The translations under genes and the position numbers were made by a program. Below are positions 1 to 8,914 of a stretch of DNA of 58,743 nt, piece by piece; within the stretch, counting starts at the first letter, position 1; every line of letters begins with the position of its first letter. The DNA comes from Hymenobacter elongatus (GTDB taxonomy: Bacteria > Bacteroidota > Bacteroidia > Cytophagales > Hymenobacteraceae). The stretch lies in assembly GCF_004745955.1 (NCBI RefSeq), contig NZ_SRLD01000033.1:1-58743 (forward strand), given 5' to 3'. Under the pieces are notes generated by a model. The model was not told the origin of the DNA. It searched no databases and saw only the letters and a list, made by a program, of their open reading frames with translations.

Positions 1-114
1 CGGCTCATGAACCGCCTCAAACAGTTTCGGCGCGTGGCCACTCGATACGATAAGCTCGCCGATTCCTACGCCGCGTTTGTCCAACTACGCGCCATCATGC
101 TCTGGCTAAATTGA
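1..114 (+). mobile_element. IS5-family transposase, C-terminal fragment (cut by window edge)
   Basis: The reading frame starts before the window; the last 37 codons are visible and stop at TGA 112-114. The residues NRLKQFRRVATRYDKLAD and a tail ending in MLWLN match the usual C-terminus of IS5-family DDE transposases as I know them. The codons are followed at once by AACACGCCC, which should be the right terminal inverted repeat of the element (reverse complement GGGCGTGTT). Only the 3' end is present, so the catalytic residues and the left end cannot be judged. The end sequence resembles the ends of several short palindromic elements in this window. Confidence 0.8.
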
Positions 115-126
115 GAACACGCCCTA

Positions 127-311
127 GCTGTGTGGACAGTAAGAAAAAAGATCGTCCTGCCGAGCAACGTGAGACCTCTCGCGTGCGGTCGTGTGAGTAG
201 TAATTCTACGTCCGCACGCGAGAGGTCTCGTTCGCTGCTTGATGCGCAGAATGCTCGACAGGACGTTCACTAAGCATTCAGGGCTGCTTTTTCGATTACT
301 GTCCACACAGC
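127..311. mobile_element. MITE-like palindromic element with 16-bp terminal inverted repeats
   Basis: The ends GCTGTGTGGACAGTAA (127-142) and TTACTGTCCACACAGC (296-311) are perfect inverted repeats 16 bp long. Inside lies a second inverted repeat around CCTCTCGCGTGCGG and its complement, bounded by GTCCTGCCGAGC and its diverged complement. No credible gene is present. A second member with the same ends lies at 50553-50743. The element sits directly beside the IS5-type end and 8 bp from the end of asd. I infer a non-autonomous mobile element; no target duplication is clear. Confidence 0.75.
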
Positions 312-319
312 CTGGTGAC

Positions 320-1318
320 TTACACCTTCAGCAACCCCAGCTGAATCATGTGCTCGGCAATCTGCACGGCGTTGGTGGCGGCACCCTTGCGCAGGTTGTC
401 GGCTACCACCCACATATTCAGGGTGCGGGGCTGCGACTCGTCGCGGCGCAGGCGGCCCACCAGCACGGCATCTTTTCCGTGGGCGTCTTTGGGCATCGGG
501 TAGCGGTTGTGGGCCACGTCGTCTACCACTTCCACGCCGGCGGTGGCGCGCAGGATGCGGTAGACATCCGCCAGCTCGTATTCCTTTTCAAACTCCACAT
601 TGATGGCCTCCGAGTGGCCGCCCATCACCGGGATGCGCACGGCGGTGGCCGTTACCTGAATGGAGTCGTCGCCGAGGATTTTCTTGGTTTCCTTCACCAT
701 CTTCATTTCCTCCTTGGTGTAGCCGTTGTCTTCGAACACGTCGATGTGGGGCAGCACGTTCAGGTCGATGGGGTGGGGGTAGGCGGGGTTAGAGGCCACC
801 TGGCCGGCGCGCTCTTCCAGGAGCTGGTCCACAGCTTTCTTGCCGGTGCCCGTCACGCTCTGGTAGGTGCTCACCACGATGCGCTTGATGCGAAAAGCCT
901 CGTGCAGCGTGTGCAAGGCCAGCACCATCTGAATGGTGGAGCAGTTGGGGTTGGCAATAATCTTATCCTTCGGCGTCAGCTCCTTGGCGTTGATTTCGGG
1001 CACCACCAGCTTTTTGGTAGGGTCCATGCGCCAGGCCGAGGAGTTGTCGATAACCACGGTGCCGGCCTCGGCAAAGCGCGGGGCCTGCTCCTTGGAGATG
1101 CTGCCGCCGGCCGAGAAAATAGCGACATCGGGGCGGGCGGCCAGGGCCGTATCCATGCTCACGACCTTGTATTTGACGCCCCGGAACTCAATTTGCTGAC
1201 CCACGGATTTCTCCGAGGCTACGGGAAGTAATTCAGTGACCGGAAAATTGCGCTCGGCCAATACTTTCAACATTTCGCCCCCGACCAGACCGGTGGCACC
1301 TACTACGGCTACTTTCAT
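320..1318 (-). CDS. asd: aspartate-semialdehyde dehydrogenase
   Basis: A 332-aa protein that reduces aspartyl phosphate to aspartate semialdehyde with NADPH, the branch point to lysine/diaminopimelate, threonine and methionine. The N-terminus MKVAVVGATGLVGGEML carries the NADP-binding GATGxVG loop. The catalytic cysteine is Cys126 in NPNCSTIQ and the likely base is His235 in VMGGHSEA. The start at 1318 puts the nucleotide-binding motif at residue 7 as in the family; a longer frame back to 1438 adds 40 unrelated residues. It is transcribed divergently from the lamin-tail protein gene. A candidate promoter lies at 1382-1411. Confidence 0.95.
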   Translation of the reverse strand: MKVAVVGATGLVGGEMLKVLAERNFPVTELLPVASEKSVGQQIEFRGVKYKVVSMDTALAARPDVAIFSAGGSISKEQAPRFAEAGTVVIDNSSAWRMDPTKKLVVPEINAKELTPKDKIIANPNCSTIQMVLALHTLHEAFRIKRIVVSTYQSVTGTGKKAVDQLLEERAGQVASNPAYPHPIDLNVLPHIDVFEDNGYTKEEMKMVKETKKILGDDSIQVTATAVRIPVMGGHSEAINVEFEKEYELADVYRILRATAGVEVVDDVAHNRYPMPKDAHGKDAVLVGRLRRDESQPRTLNMWVVADNLRKGAATNAVQIAEHMIQLGLLKV

Positions 1319-1381
1319 GGCAATTACAGAGAAAAAAGCGGCCGCCGATGGGGCCAGCCGCGTGGCAAATGTCGGGAAAAG

Positions 1382-1411
1382 CAAGTTACTTAGGCAGTTC
1401 CCTCGCCCAAA
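1382..1411 (-). promoter_or_regulatory. candidate Bacteroidota promoter of asd
   Basis: Read on the minus strand: TTTG (1411-1408), a 19-bp spacer, then TAACTTG (1388-1382). This fits the Bacteroidota -33/-7 pattern TTTG/TAnnTTTG except that the -7 box is one T short. It lies about 64 bp upstream of the asd start. Inference from pattern only. Confidence 0.45.
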
Positions 1412-1447
1412 GGCCGGCAACGGCTCCGGAATTCTCACAAACCTACT

Positions 1448-4400
1448 ATGCAGATACCTTCTACCCTGAAAAGGGCGGCTCTTACCCGGTATTTTAAGGC
1501 ACGAGCGGTGGGGCTGCTACTGGCGCTGCTCTGGCTGACTGGCTCGGCGCAGGCGCAGCTCACCGATTCTTTTGCCGACGGCAACTTCACCCAAGATCCG
1601 GTCTGGACGGGCAACGTGGCCGACTTCCAGGTGAATGCCACCCAGCAGCTGCAAAGCAACGGCCCGGCCGTGACGCCCAGCGCCACGCAGCTCGTGACCG
1701 TGAGCCAGGCTGTTACGGGCACTGTGTGGGAATTTTATGCCAGGCTGAACCTGGCAACCTCGGCCGCCAACTACGCCGACGTATGGCTGCTGTCCGATCT
1801 GGCCGATGTGCGTGCTACCGCCAACAAAGGCTATTTCGTGCGCCTGGGCAACACGGCCGATGATATTTCCCTGTACCGCAAAAACGCCGCTGCCACGGCC
1901 GTCAGCATCATCGACGGTACCGACGGCACGCTGGGCCTCGCCACCAACAACGTGGTGCGGGTGCGCGTCACGCGCTCCGTGCAGAATGTCTGGACTCTGG
2001 AGCGGGATTTGGGCGGTACTCAGAACTACACCACCGAAGGCACCGTGACCGATGCCACCCACCAGCGCAGCAATTATTTCGGCGTGACGCTCACGTATTC
2101 GGCCACCAACAATCGTAGCTTTTTCTTCGACGATTTTCGGATAACCGACGCCACGCCGCCCGCTGTGCAAAGCGCCGTCATCAGCAGTGCCCGGCAGATT
2201 GATGTGCTGTTTACGGAAGCTGTGGCCGCCCCCCAAAGCCCCGCGAGCTACCGCCTCACTACCCCGGGAGCCCCGGCCGTGACTGCCGCTCAGCGCGACG
2301 CCACCGACCCGGGCCTCGTCCACCTCACCTTTGCCGCCGACTTGCTCGGCGGGCCCAATACCCTGGAAATCCGCAACGTGGCCGACCTCTACGGCAACGT
2401 GGCCACTGGTCCTTTCACCACTACGCTCACCTACACACCGCCCCCGGTGGCGCCGGGCTACTACCAGCTGCTCATCACCGAAATTCTGGCCGACGAGCTG
2501 CCCGTAGTGGGCCTGCCAGCTTCGGAGTTCGTGGAAATTCATAATCCGTCGGTCACGCGGGTGCTCGACCTGGGCGGGGTGCGGCTGCTGCGGGTGAGTA
2601 GTACCGGGCCGGCGGCGGTGTTTCCGGCCGGAGCCCAGCTGCTGCCGGGCGAGTACGCGGTGGTGTGTGGCAGCACTCGCGTGGGGCAGTTTGCGAGCTA
2701 CGGCAAAGTGTTTGGGCTGAGCAATTTCCCGGCCTTGAGCAGTGCCGGCGACGAGCTGCTGCTGCGGGGCCGCGACGGGCGCACTGTGTTTGAGGTGCGC
2801 TACTCCGATGCGTGGTACCGCGACGCGACGAAAAAAGACGGCGGCTGGACCCTGGAAATGATAGATACCGCCAACCCCTGCGGCGGCGCGGCCAACTGGA
2901 CGGCCAGCACCGACGTGAGCGGCGGCACGCCCGGCCGCGCCAACTCGGGGCGGGCCGCCAACCCCGACCGCACTGCCCCGCTGTTGCGTCGCGCCACTGT
3001 GGTCAGCCCCACGGTAGTGCGGCTGGAGTTCGACGAAAAGCTCGACAGCGTGCAGGCTGCCAATCCGGCGCTGTATAGTGTGCAGCCCGGTCTCACGATT
3101 CAGCGCGTGGCCCCGGTGCCGTTCGATTTTCGGGCCGTGGAGCTGACGTTTGCTACGCCCTTGGTGGCCCAGCGCGTGTATACCGCCACCGTGCAGCGCG
3201 CCGTTGACTGCGTGGGCAATGCCACCGGCGCGGCGGTATCCGTCACGTTTGGGCTGCCTGTGGTGCCCAGTATCGGGCAGGTTGTTATCACCGAAATCCT
3301 GGCCGATGAAACGCCCACGGTAGGGCTGCCGGCCTCCGAGTACCTGGAAATTCACAACCCGACCGCCAGCATCCTGGACCTGGGCGGCGTGCGCCTTCTG
3401 AAGCCGGGCAGCAGTAGCGCGGCCGTGTTTGCGGATACGACGCGCCTGGCGCCGGGGCAGTATGCGGTAGTGTGCAGCAGTACCCGCACGGCGCTGTTTG
3501 CCCGCTACGGCACGGTGTTCGGCGTCACTAACTTTCCCAGTCTTTCGAATGAAGGCGACCAGCTGGTGCTGCGGGCCCGCGACGGCCGCACGCTGTTTGA
3601 AGTAACGTATTCCAGCACTTGGTATAAAGATGGTGCTAAGAATGATGGCGGCTGGGCCCTGGAAATGGTGGATCCTGCCAACCCCTGCGGCGGCATCGAG
3701 AACTGGACGGCCAGCACCGACGTGAGCGGCGGCACGCCCGGCCGCGCCAACTCGGGGCGGGCCGCCAACCCCGACCGCACCGCTCCAGCCTTGCTGCGCG
3801 CCGTAGCCATTACGCCCACGGTGGTGCGGCTGTTTTTTGCCGAAAAGCTCGACAGCGTAGCCGCCGCCAACCCCGTGCTGTACACGCTTAGCACGGGTAC
3901 TACCGTCACCAAAGCCGCGCCGTCGTCGCCCGATTTTCGCAGCGTTGATCTGACGCTGGGCTCGGCCCTGACGGCAAGTCAGCCCATAACCCTGAGCGTG
4001 CAGCGGGCCACCGATTGCGTGGGCAACGCTACGGGCGCAGTGGCCACGGCTACCTTCGGACTGCCCTCGGCACCAGCGGAGAATGACGTGGTTATCAACG
4101 AAGTCCTGTTTAATCCGCGTACCAACGGGGTTGACTTCGTAGAGCTGCTGAACCGCTCGGCCAAGTATCTGAACCTGCAGGGCTGGGAGCTGGCCAGTAT
4201 TCCGGCCAGCTCCCAGCCCGACGCTAAGCCTATAAGCAGCGGGCCTTACGTGCTGGCTCCGGGCCAGCTGGTGGTGCTTACTACCCGGCCCGACATCGTG
4301 CAGAGCCATTATCCGACCAATGACCCGGCTGCGTTTCTGGCCATGCCGGCTCTGCCTACTTTCCCCGATGATGCCGGCACCGTGGGGCTGTTCGACTCGC

Positions 4401-4915
4401 AAAAACGCCCGATAGACCGCTACCGCTACGATGAGGCGCAGCAGCTGGCGCTGCTCGATTCCAAGGATGGCGTGTCGCTGGAGCGCATTCGGACCGAAGG
4501 GCCCAGCACGGCGGCCAACTTTCACTCGGCGGCCAGCACGGTGGGCTACGCCACGCCCGGTCGGCGCAATTCCCAGTACCAGGACGACCCCGGCGGTGAC
4601 AAGCTGTTTCGGCTGGAGCCGGAGGTGTTCACGCCCGATGCCGATGGTCTCCAGGACTTTACGACCCTCAACTACACGCTCGATCAGCTGGGGTATGCGG
4701 CCAGCATTACGGTGTATGATGCCCAGGGACGGTCGGCCCGACGCTTGGTGCGCAACGAAACGATGGCCACCAGCGGATTTTTCCAGTGGGACGGCCTCAA
4801 CGATCAGGGCCGGAAAGTGCCCGTGGGCTATTATATTCTGCACATTGAGTTGCTGCGCCCCGGCGGCGAGAAGAAGGAGTACAAGAAAACCGTGGTGGTA
4901 GGAGCGCGCTTTTGA
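1448..4915 (+). CDS. large secreted lamin-tail-domain protein
   Basis: An 1155-aa protein with a signal peptide (residues 1-37, cleavage after AQA). A LamG-like opening (about 40-240) is followed by an Ig-like segment (about 240-330) and then three lamin-tail domains starting near 337 (LLITEILADE), 615 (VVITEILADE) and 880 (VVINEVLFNP). Ig-like linkers sit between them. The C-terminus (FTPDADGLQDF, then a FlgD/CHU-type Ig fold ending KKTVVVGARF) resembles a secretion or anchoring domain. It is probably exported to the cell surface. Two 80-bp stretches (2894-2973 and 3701-3780) are identical, showing recent internal duplication or gene conversion. Function is unknown; lamin-tail domains are often found in extracellular Bacteroidota proteins. 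Confidence 0.85.
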   Translation: MQIPSTLKRAALTRYFKARAVGLLLALLWLTGSAQAQLTDSFADGNFTQDPVWTGNVADFQVNATQQLQSNGPAVTPSATQLVTVSQAVTGTVWEFYARLNLATSAANYADVWLLSDLADVRATANKGYFVRLGNTADDISLYRKNAAATAVSIIDGTDGTLGLATNNVVRVRVTRSVQNVWTLERDLGGTQNYTTEGTVTDATHQRSNYFGVTLTYSATNNRSFFFDDFRITDATPPAVQSAVISSARQIDVLFTEAVAAPQSPASYRLTTPGAPAVTAAQRDATDPGLVHLTFAADLLGGPNTLEIRNVADLYGNVATGPFTTTLTYTPPPVAPGYYQLLITEILADELPVVGLPASEFVEIHNPSVTRVLDLGGVRLLRVSSTGPAAVFPAGAQLLPGEYAVVCGSTRVGQFASYGKVFGLSNFPALSSAGDELLLRGRDGRTVFEVRYSDAWYRDATKKDGGWTLEMIDTANPCGGAANWTASTDVSGGTPGRANSGRAANPDRTAPLLRRATVVSPTVVRLEFDEKLDSVQAANPALYSVQPGLTIQRVAPVPFDFRAVELTFATPLVAQRVYTATVQRAVDCVGNATGAAVSVTFGLPVVPSIGQVVITEILADETPTVGLPASEYLEIHNPTASILDLGGVRLLKPGSSSAAVFADTTRLAPGQYAVVCSSTRTALFARYGTVFGVTNFPSLSNEGDQLVLRARDGRTLFEVTYSSTWYKDGAKNDGGWALEMVDPANPCGGIENWTASTDVSGGTPGRANSGRAANPDRTAPALLRAVAITPTVVRLFFAEKLDSVAAANPVLYTLSTGTTVTKAAPSSPDFRSVDLTLGSALTASQPITLSVQRATDCVGNATGAVATATFGLPSAPAENDVVINEVLFNPRTNGVDFVELLNRSAKYLNLQGWELASIPASSQPDAKPISSGPYVLAPGQLVVLTTRPDIVQSHYPTNDPAAFLAMPALPTFPDDAGTVGLFDSQKRPIDRYRYDEAQQLALLDSKDGVSLERIRTEGPSTAANFHSAASTVGYATPGRRNSQYQDDPGGDKLFRLEPEVFTPDADGLQDFTTLNYTLDQLGYAASITVYDAQGRSARRLVRNETMATSGFFQWDGLNDQGRKVPVGYYILHIELLRPGGEKKEYKKTVVVGARF

Positions 4916-5007
4916 GTCGGGAATACGGCACGACAATTTTCTGCCGCCGCCGTGGCTCTGTTGGGTAAAGTCATTAAACCATGGGCGCTTAGCTGCATCC
5001 AAGATGC

Positions 5008-6465
5008 ATGACGAACCAACAGCAGTTGCAGCATCTGTACTGGCGCGCAGGCTTTGGCCCCCGCCCCGCCGACATTGCCGCGAACCTGAGTCCGCGCAAG
5101 GCGCTGCGGCAGTTGCTGCACGATGCCGAGCAGTACCAGCCGCTGGCAGGAGCCACCATGCAGGCGGCCCAACAGCAGGCCATGACGCCGGCGCCCACGC
5201 CCGACCTGCGCCAGGACCCGCAGGCCCCCACCCTGAAAAAAGGGCAAATGACGCCTGCGGAGCGCAAGGAGCAGAACCGCCAGATTCGGGGTGCTTTCTA
5301 TGCCATGAACACGGGCTGGGTGGAGCGCATGGCGACTTCGCCGGCCCAGCTGCGGGAGAAAATGACCTTTTTCTGGCATGGACACTTTGCCTGCCGGGTG
5401 CGGCGACCCGATGCCGCGTTGCAGCTCAACAATACGCTGCGCCGCTTAGCCCTGGGCAAGTTTGGCGACCTGCTGCTGGCCGTGTCAAAAGAGCCGGCCA
5501 TGCTGCAGTTTCTCAACAACCAGCAAAACCGCAAGCAGCGGCCCAACGAGAACTTTGCCCGCGAGGTACTGGAGCTGTTTACCATCGGGCGCGGCCACTA
5601 TTCGGAGCCGGATATCAAGGAAGCGGCGCGGGCCTGCACCGGCTGGGGCTACGACGAGCAAGGCCGGTTTGCGTTCCGGGAGCGGCAGCACGACGACGAG
5701 GCCAAGACGTTCATGGGGCGCACCGGCAATTTCACGGGCGAGGACATCCTGAAGATTATTCTGGCCCAGCCCCAAACCGCCGAGTTTCTGACCACGAAGA
5801 TCTACCGGTTTTTCGTGCACGACACGCCCAACGCGGCCCACATTAAGCCGCTGGCCACGGCCTTTTTTCAGAGCGGCTACGACATCGGCGACCTGATGGA
5901 GCGCCTGTTCTCGGCCGACTGGTTTTATGCGCCGGCCAACGTGGGCACCCGCATTAAGTCGCCGATAGAGCTGCTGGCCGGTATCAAGCGCACGCTCGGC
6001 GTGGAGCTGGCCGATAAGCGGCCCCTGATTGTATTTCAAAAAGCCTTGGGCCAAACCTTGTTTCAGCCCCCAAACGTGGCGGGCTGGGCTGGGGGGCGCA
6101 GCTGGATTGACAGCTCCACGCTGCTGTTTCGGCTGCAGCTGCCCCAGGTGCTGCTGAAAAACGCCGAAATAAACATCGCGCTGAAGGACGACGAAAACGA
6201 TATCGACCCCCAGATGGCGCGGGCCGACCGCACTTTTCGGCAGCCGGTAGAGGCCAAGGTGAAGCTGGCTCCGCTGGGGCTGCTGCTCGCCGGCACGCCC
6301 GAGGCCCAGCAGCCGGCTCGGCTAAGCGAGTTTTTGCTGCAAGCACCCATTCGCCCCGACAACCTGCAGCTCGTGCAGCAAGTGGCCGGCAATGCCCCCG
6401 CCGAGGGCCGGCTGCGCACGATGGTCACCAGCCTGCTGAGTCTGCCCGAGTATCAGTTGATGTGA
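5008..6465 (+). CDS. DUF1800 family protein
   Basis: A 485-aa protein. The N-terminal HLYWRAGFGPRPADI and the central RPNENFAREVLELFTIG followed by ACTGWG are hallmark motifs of DUF1800. The family has no proven reaction. It is almost always encoded next to a DUF1501 protein, as here: the partner begins 169 bp downstream on the same strand. No convincing signal peptide is visible. The start ATG at 5008 directly precedes the conserved N-terminus. The gap to the partner contains a large palindromic repeat (6499-6616). Confidence 0.9.
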   Translation: MTNQQQLQHLYWRAGFGPRPADIAANLSPRKALRQLLHDAEQYQPLAGATMQAAQQQAMTPAPTPDLRQDPQAPTLKKGQMTPAERKEQNRQIRGAFYAMNTGWVERMATSPAQLREKMTFFWHGHFACRVRRPDAALQLNNTLRRLALGKFGDLLLAVSKEPAMLQFLNNQQNRKQRPNENFAREVLELFTIGRGHYSEPDIKEAARACTGWGYDEQGRFAFRERQHDDEAKTFMGRTGNFTGEDILKIILAQPQTAEFLTTKIYRFFVHDTPNAAHIKPLATAFFQSGYDIGDLMERLFSADWFYAPANVGTRIKSPIELLAGIKRTLGVELADKRPLIVFQKALGQTLFQPPNVAGWAGGRSWIDSSTLLFRLQLPQVLLKNAEINIALKDDENDIDPQMARADRTFRQPVEAKVKLAPLGLLLAGTPEAQQPARLSEFLLQAPIRPDNLQLVQQVAGNAPAEGRLRTMVTSLLSLPEYQLM

Positions 6466-6498
6466 GAAGGTATTTCTGCCATCAACAACACTAAGAAC

Positions 6499-6616
6499 GT
6501 CATGCTTGATCTGGCGTCCGCGCAGCCGAAGCATCTCTACCGCTTCGTTGCAATGCAACTCATTTACCACTGCGGTAGAGATGCTTCGACTGCGCGGACG
6601 CCAGATCAAGCATGAC
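6499..6616. repeat. long inverted repeat (45-bp arms) inside the DUF1800-DUF1501 operon
   Basis: The left arm 6499-6543 starts GTCATGCTTGATCTGGCG and the right arm 6572-6616 is its complement with 44 of 45 positions matching; the loop is 28 nt. The core CGAAGCATCTCTACCGC is shared with other palindromes of the window (8949-9049, 14285-14465, 56165-56257). If transcribed it would form a very stable hairpin between the two genes of the pair. It could reduce expression of the second gene or protect the upstream message. Confidence 0.9.
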
Positions 6617-6634
6617 ACAAGACCTAAAAATGCT

Positions 6635-7846
6635 ATGACTACTTCCCGCCGCGACTTTCTGAAAACTTCGGTGCTGGCCAGCTCCCTGCTGTTCGTGCCC
6701 AAATTCCTGCACGCCCTCGACCGGCAGGGCGTGCAGCCGCTACGCAATTCCAACGGCAAACGCCTGGTAGTGGTGCAGCTCGGGGGCGGCAACGACGGCC
6801 TGAACATGGTGGTGCCCTTCCGCAACGACTTGTATTACAAAGCCCGGCCCACGCTGGGCATTCGGGCGCAAAGCGGCCTGCTGACGCTGGACAAAGATCT
6901 GGCTTTCAACCCGGCCATGACGCAGCTGAAGGCCTTGTATGACCAGGGCCAGGTGGCGGTGCTCAACAGCGTGGGCTACCCCAATCCCGACCGGTCGCAC
7001 TTTCGCTCGATGGATATCTGGCAGAGCGGCTCGGCGGCCGACCAATACGTAACGACCGGCTGGCTGGGCCGCTACCTCGACTCGAACTGCCCGGCCTGCG
7101 CCGTGCCCTACAACGGGCTCGAAGTAGACGACACGCTGAGCCTAGCCATGAAGGGCAGGCAGCGTAAAGGTCTGGCGCTCAAGAATCCGGAGAAGTTTCA
7201 CCAGGTCACCCAGAACCGGTTCATTAGGCAGGTGAGCGGCAAAGCGGCGGGCACCAGCGGCTCCGAGCTGGATTACCTCTACAAGACGCTGGCTGAAACG
7301 ACTTCCTCCGCCGAGTATCTGTACCAGACGTCGAAAGTGTATAAGTCGAGCATTGCCTACCCCAACACGGAGTTTGGCAAAAACCTGAAGACAACTGCCG
7401 AGCTGATTAATTCCGGCATCGAGTCGCGGGTATTCTATGTGTCGTTGACGGGCTTCGATACGCATGTGCGGCAGCAGGAGCAGCAGGGCAAGCTGCTTGG
7501 CGACCTATCCGGCGGCCTGGGCTCTTTTGTGGAAGACCTGCGGAAAAGCGGCCAGCTGGACGACACCCTGATTCTGGTGTTCTCCGAGTTTGGCCGCCGC
7601 GTGACCCAGAACGCCAGCAACGGCACCGACCACGGCACGGCCAACAATGTGCTGCTGTTGGGCGGCGGCCTGCGCCAGAAAGGCATTCTCAACGACGCGC
7701 CCGACCTGCTCAACCTCGACCAGGGCGACCTGAAGTACCAGCTCGACTTTCGCAGCATCTACGCCACGCTGCTCCGCGACTGGCTCGGGGCCGACGACAA
7801 GGCCATTCTGGGCAGCAAATTTGCCCGGCTGCCGGGCCTGGTGTAG
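6635..7846 (+). CDS. DUF1501 family protein with Tat-like signal
   Basis: A 403-aa protein starting MTTSRRDFLKTS, a twin-arginine-type signal followed by a hydrophobic stretch (VLASSLLFVPKFLHA). The C-terminal half carries LVFSEFGRRVTQNASN and GTDHGTANN, the conserved segments of DUF1501, a family structurally related to sulfatase/alkaline phosphatase folds. It is expected in the periplasm or beyond. It is paired with the DUF1800 gene upstream, a common pairing of unknown function. The start at 6635 is chosen because upstream codons (from 6506) are repeat sequence and the RR motif sits at residues 5-6. Confidence 0.9.
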   Translation: MTTSRRDFLKTSVLASSLLFVPKFLHALDRQGVQPLRNSNGKRLVVVQLGGGNDGLNMVVPFRNDLYYKARPTLGIRAQSGLLTLDKDLAFNPAMTQLKALYDQGQVAVLNSVGYPNPDRSHFRSMDIWQSGSAADQYVTTGWLGRYLDSNCPACAVPYNGLEVDDTLSLAMKGRQRKGLALKNPEKFHQVTQNRFIRQVSGKAAGTSGSELDYLYKTLAETTSSAEYLYQTSKVYKSSIAYPNTEFGKNLKTTAELINSGIESRVFYVSLTGFDTHVRQQEQQGKLLGDLSGGLGSFVEDLRKSGQLDDTLILVFSEFGRRVTQNASNGTDHGTANNVLLLGGGLRQKGILNDAPDLLNLDQGDLKYQLDFRSIYATLLRDWLGADDKAILGSKFARLPGLV

Positions 7847-7898
7847 CCTGCACTAACCCGCCCACGGTATTTTTCAGCGCTTTTGAATACGGATTAAC

Positions 7899-7929
7899 AG
7901 GCCCGGTTGTGCAGCAGCCGGGCCTTTTT
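7899..7929 (+). terminator. rho-independent terminator after the DUF1501 gene
   Basis: Stem AGGCCCGG / CCGGGCCT (7899-7906 and 7918-7925) followed by a T run. It stands between the convergent DUF1501 and transporter-like genes. Confidence 0.8.
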
Positions 7930-7942
7930 GTAGGCTGGCTGG

Positions 7943-8800
7943 CTAGCGGCGGAAGCTGAAGCCCAGAAAATACTCTTGGTCAATTTCTGTGGTCAGGGCC
8001 AGGTGCGTGCCGAAATCTACGATGACGTTGTCGCTCAGATGCAGCTGGGGCCCCACATTGAAGGAGGCTTGCCAGGCCGCCTGGCGCGTGTCCCAGATGC
8101 CGACTACTTCAGCAAAAGCCGATAGGAACGCAGAAAACTCGTAGTCGATGGCCGTGCTGGGAGCCAGCATCAGAAAGCGCTGCCGCAGGTCACCATCGTA
8201 GCTCAGGTCGCTGCGAAGCTGGAGCTGGAGGTTGAGCTGTTTGCTGAAATCGTGGCTATAGGGTGCCATAAGGCCATATTCGGTGGCGCTGGTACCCACG
8301 GCGCGCCCCACCGGCAGGCGCGCGAAGCCGATAAGGGCCAGTGCGTCGGCTTGGCCGTCGGCCCCCAGCAGGTTGCGCTTCACCCGCACCGTCAGGTCCC
8401 CGAAGCCCTGGTGGCGCTCAGGCTCCTGCTGGTCCCGCGTGTGCTTTTTCCAGGAGTAGGAGCCGAACTCTGCCTGCACGTCAGTGTGCGTCGTCAGGCC
8501 CAGTTTGAGCAGCATGTAATTGAGGTAAATATCCTGCTTGCGGCCGTCTGACTCGCGCCGGGTCAGGAGCCGAAACACGTCACTTTCCAGCTGAAAATGC
8601 CCGGCATCAACTGTAAACGGGCTTTCAGAATAGCCCGGCCGGTCGGGCCGCAGCTCTTCCAGCGAGTCGCGCGGCACCGGCCGGAACAACGTGTAGGCCT
8701 GGCCTTTGGCGGGCGTATGCTGTGCCGTTTGGGCCCAGACCGATACCGATAAGGGGAAAAAGCCAGCCGTAGCCAGTGTGAGCAGTAAAAAAAAGCGCAA
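7943..8800 (-). CDS. outer-membrane transporter-like protein (phenol-degradation MetA type)
   Basis: A 285-aa protein with a signal peptide (MRFFLLLTLATAGFFPLSVS, cleavage near VWAQ). ELRPDRPGYSESPFTVDAGH is the typical start of the PF13557-like outer-membrane barrel family, annotated as transporter or MetA-pathway protein. Alternating beta-strand patterns continue to a C-terminal aromatic-rich strand (YFLGFSFRR), as expected for an outer-membrane barrel. Substrate cannot be told from sequence. It is transcribed towards the DUF1501 gene and ends 14 bp from that gene's terminator. Confidence 0.7.
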   Translation of the reverse strand: MRFFLLLTLATAGFFPLSVSVWAQTAQHTPAKGQAYTLFRPVPRDSLEELRPDRPGYSESPFTVDAGHFQLESDVFRLLTRRESDGRKQDIYLNYMLLKLGLTTHTDVQAEFGSYSWKKHTRDQQEPERHQGFGDLTVRVKRNLLGADGQADALALIGFARLPVGRAVGTSATEYGLMAPYSHDFSKQLNLQLQLRSDLSYDGDLRQRFLMLAPSTAIDYEFSAFLSAFAEVVGIWDTRQAAWQASFNVGPQLHLSDNVIVDFGTHLALTTEIDQEYFLGFSFRR

Positions 8801-8914
8801 GAAGAAGCGGTTTAGGGTAGAGTTGGTGCAAATACGCAGCTAGCCGCCGCCAGGATATACCGCCGCCTGGAGTGGTGGCAGTAGTGGCGCCCGGCTGCTG
8901 CCGGAGCGGCCTAA

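Noticed and set aside
124..306. 60-aa open frame within the left palindromic element
   Set aside because: Its bounds coincide with the inverted repeat and it has no protein features; the same holds for 43501-43776 inside the GATGTAGAGACGC palindrome.
239..1231. 330-aa open frame on the plus strand opposite asd
   Set aside because: It lies opposite the conserved asd codons and starts inside a palindromic element; its composition is unlike a protein.
1517..5002. 1161-aa open frame on the minus strand
   Set aside because: It is the antisense shadow of the lamin-tail gene. High GC leaves long open frames opposite real genes; the predicted protein is His/Gly/Arg-rich and has no domain.
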